Source of the DNA: Dunaliella salina
Taxonomy: Eukaryota > Chlorophyta > Chlorophyceae > Chlamydomonadales > Dunaliellaceae
Reading direction: 5' to 3'
Length of the DNA: 11,201 nucleotides
Assembly (NCBI GenBank): GCA_002284615.2
Contig: MU070738.1
Coordinates: forward strand, 29,152 to 40,352
The notes under the pieces were generated by a model. It did not search any database. It saw only the letters and a program-made list of their open reading frames with translations, and had not been told where the DNA came from. This document shows positions 6,161 to 11,201 of the stretch, piece after piece (the stretch's first letter is position 1; every line of letters begins with the position of its first letter). A program made the position numbers and the translations under genes.

Positions 6161-7447
6161 TTATACTTTTATACTTTTCATGAAGATATTCCTTGCACCA
6201 CATACATCTCTGTCTGCTTTCAATTTACAATCATCACAATTATAAATCTTTGATCCTCCTAAATTGTGTTTCACAAATTGGCAATGGGTACACGTTTTAG
6301 ACGTCCACTCTTCTGTTTCTAAAATGACATTACAACCATACAATTTAGCTTTATTTAACAACCGCATCTTCAAATCATAAAAACGCCAACTCATCATTTG
6401 CCTTGCTGTTTTACTTCCTATTTTTCTCATTTTTCCATTTTTTAACACCATTTGACTTACATCAAAAGTCGGAAGTACAATATTTTTGAAGTGTTTCACT
6501 AAAAGCAAAACTACTTTACAATGTACTTCTGTCACTAAATTTTTGATTCTATTACGAAGTTTGATTATACTCCTATAGTGCTTTTTTCTTCTCTTTCTTT
6601 TTTGGTTGTAATTCCCATTTATTTTTGTTGTTTTTGATATAAGCTTATCTAAATATACACATAACCTAAACACACGTGAAATATCACCATCTGCCAATTT
6701 GTAAGAAACACCTTTGGTAGGACAATAAAGCGTAAAGAGTGTACGAACTCCAGGGTCTAAGGAACACCATTCATGTCTGTTTGAGCTTGCTTGGTTCTCA
6801 CAAGCTTCTACATGACATGGAATGTGTAAATAAAATCTTCCTAAAGAATCCATTTGGAGCTTACAATCATAATTTGGTTCTTGTATACCACGATTTTTAC
6901 GCGTATGAAACTTTATCCGATTTTTGATGTATGTGGGAATCATGTTAAAACCTTCATTTTCTCTATCAAATTCATTATTAATCCATTTTTTGATTTGGTC
7001 ACGAGGTAAAGTAATACATTGATTATCTTTCTTTTTTCAAAACTTAATGAGGAACCGATGACCATGATTCATTTTTTTCTTGGCAAAGTTTGATTTGTAA
7101 GCATCTGTTAGATCAAACAAAGCCGAATCCCTCAATGCTTTGGGTGTATCCAAAAGAAATTGATTTTTCTTGGGCATATTACATTTGTTAATAAAGCGTT
7201 TTCGTAACCAAACTATATCAGTGTTTTTGTATTGTTTTGGTTTCTTTTGAATACATCCTAATGCCCAATTGTAAGTAAAACGACAAGCCCCAAACCATCT
7301 TCTCAAAGTTTGAATATCCTCTTTTCTATTCAAGTGTAGACGTATTTTTCGTGATGTGTTTGACTGGTGTTTTTTTTTCTTGTTCTTGTTTCTTAGATTG
7401 CCTTTCTTTGGTGTTGTCTTTTTCACTTGAGTATTTTCTTCTTCCAT
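6161..7447 (-). pseudogene. tnpB: TnpB / Fanzor-like RuvC nuclease gene interrupted by one in-frame TGA
   Basis: A 428-codon reading frame from an ATG at 7447 to the stop at 6161, continuous except for a TGA at 7037-7039 (codon 137); the codons on both sides stay in the same frame. The N-terminal part (residues ~40-75) has the helical segment with WFGACRFTYNWAL typical of TnpB. The RuvC core follows: DPGVRT (catalytic Asp ~231); LPTFDVSQMV (~325-334), where classical TnpB has its Glu but none is present here; EEWTSKTC (~379-386) with a Glu in the rearranged position; zinc-ribbon cysteines CTHC and CDDC (386/389, 404/407); and a final DRD...GARN motif (~412-419). The protein would be an RNA-guided DNA nuclease. 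The 5' end overlaps the recombinase tail in another frame, the reason for choosing ATG 7447. The catalytic half (260 codons, ATG at 6943) remains open, but without the N-terminal domain it should be inactive. Confidence 0.85.
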
Positions 7448-7769
7448 TGACTTTACAGTTGAAAATCTTAATGATGGCAAGGAGGTCTTTTGCCAATTCT
7501 CCGTTTCCTGATTGGCTTTCCATTCCTTCATGGAGAACCACGAGTTCGACTCTATCTTTGTGTAAGAGCCATTCAACCAATTCGAATGCAAAGCGACACA
7601 GTCGGTCACGATGGGACACCACAACCATTTGGATATTTCTTTTACTGGCTTCTTCCAAATGGTTCACAGACCCTTTCTTTTAGAGTTGATTCTTGAACCG
7701 ACGTCTGAGATGATTTCGTGGTTTGGGAATTTTTGATTGCATGTAATTGATTTGTCGTTGGAGGTCGCT
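7326..7769 (-). pseudogene. tnpA: IS607-type serine recombinase (TnpA) relic
   Basis: Three consecutive reading frames on the minus strand together give the C-terminal two thirds of the resolvase-like domain. DLQRQINYMQSK (from 7766) shifts at an A-run (7730-7734) to EIISDVGSRINSKRKGL, which ends at a TGA (7664-7666). A second shift near 7655-7662 leads to VVVSHRDRLCRFAFELVEWL, then ELAKDLLAIIKIFNCKVNGR and a long basic tail ending at 7326. The HRDRLCRF and DVGS.IN..RKG blocks are diagnostic of IS607-type recombinases. The N-terminal helix-turn-helix and the catalytic Ser motif (YARVSS-like) are not recognisable upstream, where a TAA (7770-7772) closes the frame. The family normally cuts and rejoins DNA through a phosphoserine bond; this copy is dead. 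The tail overlaps the tnpB start by ~120 bp, as in intact IS607 elements. Confidence 0.85.
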
Positions 7770-7772
7770 TTA

Positions 7773-7920
7773 ATGGTTTTGTAGTATTGTGTTTCATTCA
7801 TAGCATAGTTGTATAACTTTTTTGTTTTATAAGTTGATTTATTTATAATTTCTTATATAGTTTTATTTTGAATATAATTATTCGTTAAAAAATATTTTTA
7901 AACGTAGAATATAATAAAAA
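7773..7920. other. A/T-rich spacer, nothing recognised
   Basis: Very A/T-rich DNA with no open frame, hairpin or repeat phrase that I can support. It may include the left end of the IS607-type element, which has no diagnostic terminal sequence. Confidence 0.4.
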
Positions 7921-8125
7921 TTCTCCCATTGAAAGATTTTTGGATTTTCTAATGTCATAAAAATTTTCACCGAGCTTTATTTAGTCACAAAATAATGTTT
8001 GGTTTTCGAATAAATCGAAGAATGCCACCAAATATAGGCTGTCATTCAAACAAGTCGTAATGCTTTATTTGGTTTGTCAAAAGTCATAGATAGGTTGCTT
8101 AGATTTTGCATGCAAATTATAAAAA
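7920..8125. repeat. Composite dispersed repeat, copy 3 (B' module)
   Basis: The segment aataatgtttggttttcgaataaatcg, tgtcattcaaac, ggtttgtcaaaagtcatagataggttgc and gattttgcatgca matches the 4560-4715 copy in order, leading straight into the C array. The match shows that the B' and C modules travel as a unit. Confidence 0.65.
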
Positions 8126-8455
8126 TTTGCTTCAACATTTGGTCCAAATTTTCATTGAAAAGCTTACAATTCTTTTAGTCGAATATTTCGTAGATGATTG
8201 TGGAGACATAAATTTTGGTTCAACATTTCGTTCAACTTTTCATTGAAAAACTTAAAATTATTTTGGTCGAATATTTTGTAGATGATTGCGGAGACATAAA
8301 TTGTGTTTCAACATTTGGTTAAACTTTCCATTGAAAAACTTAAAATTATTTTGGTCGAATATTTTGTAGATGATTGTGGAGACATAAATTTTGGTTCAAT
8401 ATTTGGTTCAAATTTTTTTTGAAAAACTTAAAATTATTTTTGATGAATCTTTCCG
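8126..8455. repeat. 88-bp-period tandem array (family C), 3 full units plus a partial
   Basis: The landmark gattg of gatgattgtggagacataaa falls at 8196, 8284 and 8372, exactly 88 bp apart. Units run ttttggttcaacatttggttcaa, a cattgaaaaacttaaaattattttgg segment, tcgaatattttgtag and gatgattgtggagacataaa; the fourth copy decays at about 8440. Units 2 and 3 are the closest to each other, indicating recent local expansion. 88 is not a multiple of 3 and no frame persists, so it is not protein-coding. Single copies occur at 3965-4050 and 4740-4825. Confidence 0.88.
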
Positions 8456-8486
8456 TTTACGAAATGATTATTGTTTTGGATATCAT

Positions 8487-8738
8487 TCAACGATAAAAAG
8501 ATGTTTCTGCGTATAGTGCAATGTCTTTATCTTCATTTGTCAGAAAATGTATATGTGATACATTTCGAATTTCCATTTCTTTTTGAGCTTGAGAAAACAA
8601 ATACAATATCAATACAATATCAATACAATATACAATATCAGGGTGCTCTTGGAATAAAGAAACTTGTGAGAAAGCTGTTTTCTTTGGACATTTCTCTTGT
8701 TTGAAGTATGCACACCAAAATGGATGTCCTTTGAACAT
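8487..8738 (-). CDS. Doubtful 83-aa ORF, possibly a gene relic
   Basis: An ATG at 8738 opens 83 codons. The first ~35 residues (including HPFWCAYFKQEKCPKKTAF) and the last ~30 (AQKEMEIRNVSHIHFLTNED) look protein-like. The middle is encoded by an 11-bp microsatellite (8600-8640) whose unit is not a multiple of three, so the two halves may come from a gene invaded by, or fused through, the repeat. It sits in a repeat desert with no neighbour. Family not recognised; it could equally be fortuitous. Confidence 0.25.
   Translation of the reverse strand: MFKGHPFWCAYFKQEKCPKKTAFSQVSLFQEHPDIVYCIDIVLILYLFSQAQKEMEIRNVSHIHFLTNEDKDIALYAETSFYR
8600..8640. repeat. 11-bp microsatellite (AATACAATATC)n
   Basis: Two perfect units and a near-complete third of AATACAATATC in tandem, followed by acaatatca. 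A lone related copy (aaatacaatatcaat) occurs near 8796. A slippage-prone low-complexity tract. Confidence 0.85.
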
Positions 8739-8859
8739 TGATATACATTAAGTGAGACTCTTGATATAACAAATTGACAGCACACCATATGATCAAATAC
8801 AATATCAATCTTATTTATGTTACCTTCAATACATCATGCAAAAATCACAACCTATTGGA

Positions 8860-9690
8860 TTTTTTTGTAGTTTATGATAAAGATATTCAATAGGTTGTTT
8901 ACTTTTTGCATATAATTATGTGAGATTTGTGAAATGTAGATGTGGTGTGCTCATGAGATGGATTTTGATACTTATACAAGTTTGTGAGTGATGTCACCGT
9001 TATTTTATTTCCAAATTACATGTAAGCCTATGGTCATGATTACTAGATATTGACGATAGATATTATGAAAATATGAAGACGCCTTATAATAATTTCATGA
9101 GTAAAATTATAGCTCTGAAAACCGTAGTTATCGTGTTTGATACATCTACAATAAGTCAATTCAACAGAATTTTTTGAAAAAAATAATTCTGCAACACTTG
9201 TGATAGATAAGCTTTATTAGGATATCATAAAGATTACATAAATTGAATATACACCATTATTTTTTGTGTACCATTTGTTTCTTTTTTAAGGAACCTGCTA
9301 CCTTGTCATACGTAAATATGCTCTACCAATTAGAATTGTTGCCATTTTTAACATGTTTATGACAAAAAGGTAACAAATAAGTTGATAATGCTTCTCATAT
9401 AAACAAACGACCTTCGTCATGAGTAGTTGTGGACAACTAATAAAAGGGTAACATTTGAAAAATCTTTATCATAATAGTCCCGGATGGCTGTGCATAAAAA
9501 TAAAAGACTCTCGTCATAAATAGACGTGGGCTGTAAATGACGTAGGTTGCAAATTTTTTGCAGGTATATCATAAAGTTCACTAGTAAGATGTTGATGTTT
9601 TCCTCGATGAAGTCACGACCTTTGCGATAAGCAGATTTTGATGGCCAATCAGATGGATTGCGATATCATCATCTAAATCGTAAAATAATT
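8860..9690. repeat. Long field of diverged family B repeats
   Basis: Family B phrases recur at irregular spacing: gcatataattatgtgag and gaaatgtagatgtgg near 8908-8945; ttgtcatacgtaaatatg near 9303; cttcgtcatgagtagttgtgg near 9413; ctcgtcataaatagacgtgg near 9512; gcgataagcagatttt near 9624, then tggccaatcagatggattgcgatatcat. Spacers hold no supported gene. Divergence is much higher than in the 300-662 copies. Confidence 0.55.
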
Positions 9691-9905
9691 TCGTGTGAGA
9701 CATCTTTCACTATTCTAAAGATGAGCAATATTCCTTGTCAAAAATTGACGAACATTTTCGGAAAACAATTTTTGCTTTTATAAAGATGAATAATCTTTTT
9801 TTGTCAAAATTGTAAATCTTTTGTGGGAGAATTTTTTACTTTTCTAAAGATGATATATCTTACTCGTCAAAATCGCAAATTACCTTGTAATTGGTTTTTA
9901 TTTTT
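9690..9905. repeat. Second block of ~64-bp family A repeats
   Basis: About three to four units, each containing a gtcaaaattgcaaatt-like core (near 9739, 9803 and 9867), spaced by about 64 bp and joined by ttctaaagatga. Same strand and same family as 1-300, but more diverged. Confidence 0.65.
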
Positions 9906-10320
9906 CTAAAATCAAAATAAATTCTCTAAATAATTTTTCAAGACTTTTTTGGATTTCAATTTCATGTCGACAGACTTTTCGTCTCAATTGTGTTGATGAT
10001 TGCTTTACGTTTTTTTGATTATTTTATCTTATTTTGATTATTCAGCTTATCCATTGTTTTTTGAATATATTTTCCTTGATGTAAAGATTTCGTTTTGATA
10101 TCTCCAAAATAAAGCTTCACTCTTTCCAAAAATCAAAAATAATTTCTGAGAATATCTCTCCAACTTCTTTGGATTTCAATTTCATGTTGAGATACTTTTC
10201 GTCTCAATTGTGTTGATGATTGCTTTTACGTCTTTTTCGATCAATCAAGCTATTCATATTATCTATCGTTTTTGATGATCTTTTGCTTGATGTAAATATT
10301 TCGTTTTGATTGAACCACGC
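9890..10320. repeat. 220-bp tandem duplication of module D
   Basis: The marker ggatttcaatttcatgt occurs at 9951 and 10171, exactly 220 bp apart. Both copies continue with acttttcgtctcaattgtgttgatgattgctttacg, then ttgatgtaaa.atttcgttttgat. The 5' parts (aaaatcaaaataaattctc and aaaatcaaaaataatttctg) also match. Related single D modules lie at 4258-4440 and 4900-5020. The second copy runs into the frame ending at 10204. Confidence 0.8.
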
Positions 10321-10449
10321 TTGAAGAAAGAGCGATAATGGTGATTTATTTACATCAAGACAATGCCTTTTCCATAATTTTTTGTGTTTTGTTTGATTTT
10401 CGATAATATACTTCAACTCGTCATATAATGGCGCCGATGTTGTTTTACT
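10204..10449 (-). pseudogene. Possible ORF remnant overlapping repeat D
   Basis: The minus-strand frame is open from a TAA at 10450-10452 down to the stop at 10204, about 81 codons. It has no ATG until the C-terminal quarter; only a TTG at 10416 would serve, which is unlikely in a eukaryotic virus. The upstream part (KYIIENQTKHKKLWKRHCLD) looks protein-like. The C-terminal ~35 residues are encoded by repeat copy D2, and in D1 the equivalent frame is interrupted. It could be the tail of a truncated gene whose 3' end seeded the repeat. No family recognised. Confidence 0.25.
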
Positions 10450-10471
10450 TTATAATAGAGGAAAAACTAGT

Positions 10472-10774
10472 TCATTTGTGTAAGTCAATCAAATTGATCG
10501 ACACTTGTTTCATGGGTCGCCATTCACAAAGTGTATGATGATTCGTGTACACACATGTGTCACAACAAAAAAGGTCTTCGCTTTCCTTTTTGTGTATCAT
10601 TGTGTACATCACATTGTGTGATCGACTTCCTCTCAAAATGTCTGAACACAAATAGCATTGTTTCGTATCAAAGTCTTGAGGGACTTGTTGGACAACAAGA
10701 TCAACAATTACTGTTTGAGAGGTGAAGCAAATTACGACAAATATACGATCTATGGTATTCAATAGTTCTACCAT
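10472..10774 (-). CDS. Hypothetical 100-aa Cys-containing protein
   Basis: An ATG at 10774 opens 100 codons. Residues ~1-30 form a hydrophobic, beta/helix-prone stretch rich in Val and Ile (TIDRIFVVICF, QTVIVDLVVQQV). The second half carries paired cysteines: CYLC at ~40-43 and CCDTC at ~70-74, with nearby His and Cys residues (NHHTLCEW, ~80-87). The two C-x2-C pairs about 30 residues apart could bind one zinc ion in a treble-clef or ribbon-like fold; this is inference, and no RING spacing is met. It lies upstream of the possible remnant at 10204-10449 and is followed, after 184 bp, by another minus-strand gene that runs off the window. No recognisable promoter octamer is seen. The small size makes the call moderate. 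Confidence 0.5.
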   Translation of the reverse strand: MVELLNTIDRIFVVICFTSQTVIVDLVVQQVPQDFDTKQCYLCSDILRGSRSHNVMYTMIHKKESEDLFCCDTCVYTNHHTLCEWRPMKQVSINLIDLHK

Positions 10775-10958
10775 CTCAAAATCTTAAATTTTTTTTCAAA
10801 TTGATTCAAAATGTGCAAAAATGATAATCCTTATATATTCAAAAGATAGCATAAAGTTTTACAAGACAAAAAAATGACAAAACCAAAAGTGATCACATTT
10901 TACAGTCAAAGTAATGTTTTTGGTTGACAATATGAATATCTCGACTTGATGAGACTCA

Positions 10959-11201
10959 TTATTTTTGCAATTGAGAAATAACTTTGAGAAACAACGGATT
11001 GTTCTTTTGTAAGCGTCTCGTGTTTTTTTCCAAGACAGGAAGTTCAGCTACCTCTTTATTGTTCGCATTTACACAAAATTTCATATTGTACATGTCACGA
11101 ATAAATGAGACAGCTCTTGGATATGTTTTCCTCATGTCATCAGATTGTGTCACCATTTTTACCAAATTGTTGTAAGTAATTCTTTGAAAGAGATAATGTT
11201 G
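10959..11201 (-). CDS. C-terminal 80 codons of a gene running off the right edge
   Basis: The minus-strand frame is open from the window edge (11201) to the TAA ending at 10959, 80 codons without a stop. The sequence is protein-like and soluble, with mixed charge: YLFQRITYNNLVKMVTQSDD, then TYPRAVSFIRDMYNMKFCVN and a Lys/Arg-rich helical end (LEKNTRRLQKNNPLFLKVIS). The true start lies outside the window, so total length and domain content are unknown. Internal Met codons exist but there is no reason to start there. No family is recognised from this tail. Confidence 0.6.
   Translation of the reverse strand, partial: QHYLFQRITYNNLVKMVTQSDDMRKTYPRAVSFIRDMYNMKFCVNANNKEVAELPVLEKNTRRLQKNNPLFLKVISQLQK

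Larger units (their letters stand above)
6121..7772 (-). mobile_element. Degenerate IS607-type element (tnpA relic + interrupted tnpB/Fanzor-like gene)
   Basis: On one strand a serine-recombinase relic (7326-7769) is followed, with overlap, by a TnpB-family nuclease gene (6161-7447). This gene order and overlap are characteristic of IS607-family transposons, which use a small serine recombinase, leave no terminal inverted repeats and make no target duplication, so the exact ends cannot be read from the sequence. The limits given are the last recognisable tnpA codon and a GC-rich hairpin after tnpB. IS607-type elements and their TnpB/Fanzor nucleases are known from giant viruses and eukaryotes. 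Both genes are broken, so the copy cannot move by itself. Confidence 0.8.

Noticed and set aside
7037..7039. TGA in tnpB (and TGA at 1382-1384) as evidence for a recoded genetic code
   Set aside because: The EF-hand gene terminates with TGA, TGG is used for Trp, and TAA stops occur in the same relics, so decay explains it better.
8471..8704. 77-codon + strand ORF over the microsatellite
   Set aside because: Overlaps the more protein-like minus-strand frame and gets its length from the AATACAATATC repeat.
10531..10725. 64-codon + strand ORF
   Set aside because: Antisense shadow of the 100-aa Cys-containing frame, with no independent support.

Overview
This is an A/T-rich, gene-poor window of about 11 kb. 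It most resembles a large eukaryotic DNA virus (Nucleocytoviricota, giant-virus grade) or virus-derived DNA in a protist genome. The evidence is indirect. The intact genes are short, intronless and ATG-started, and convergent pairs overlap at their stop codons. One gene, encoding a calmodulin-like EF-hand protein, has an AAAATTGA box 39 nt upstream, identical to the early promoter core described for mimiviruses. The window also carries ankyrin-repeat debris and an IS607-type element with a Fanzor/TnpB-like nuclease. There is no rRNA, tRNA or single-copy core virus gene, so I cannot name a family, and a repeat-rich eukaryotic contig is not excluded.

Layout. 1-660: tandem noncoding repeats, a ~64-bp family then a ~110-bp family. 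699-3548: the gene island. It holds a 118-aa unknown protein (+); a decayed multi-pass membrane/coiled-coil gene (-) with several lesions; a 245-aa protein (+) built from an internal duplication, each half with a basic amphipathic stretch and an Ala-rich hydrophobic helix; a 161-aa calmodulin-like protein (+); and a 160-aa unknown protein (-). 3549-5524: diverged repeats, including a composite B-C-D repeat. 5609-6094: two gene relics on the minus strand, one a clear ankyrin-repeat fragment. 6121-7769: a dead IS607-type element on the minus strand. It contains a badly broken serine recombinase (TnpA), an overlapping TnpB/Fanzor-like ORF interrupted by a single in-frame TGA, and a compact GC-rich hairpin just past the tnpB stop. 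7770-10203: more repeats, including an exact 88-bp-period array, an 11-bp microsatellite, a second block of the ~64-bp family and a 220-bp tandem duplication. 10204-11201: a possible ORF remnant, a 100-aa cysteine-containing protein (-) and the C-terminal 80 codons of a gene that runs off the right edge (-).

Apparently intact coding sequence is only about a quarter of the window. The rest is repeats and pseudogenes. The genes do not form a recognisable pathway. The picture is of an accessory, expanding and decaying region in which repeats, a guide-RNA-nuclease transposon and small lineage-specific genes accumulate. Most of the internal stop codons can be explained by single C-to-T changes from CGA or CAA, which argues for ordinary decay rather than recoding, since intact genes here use TGA and TAA as terminators.
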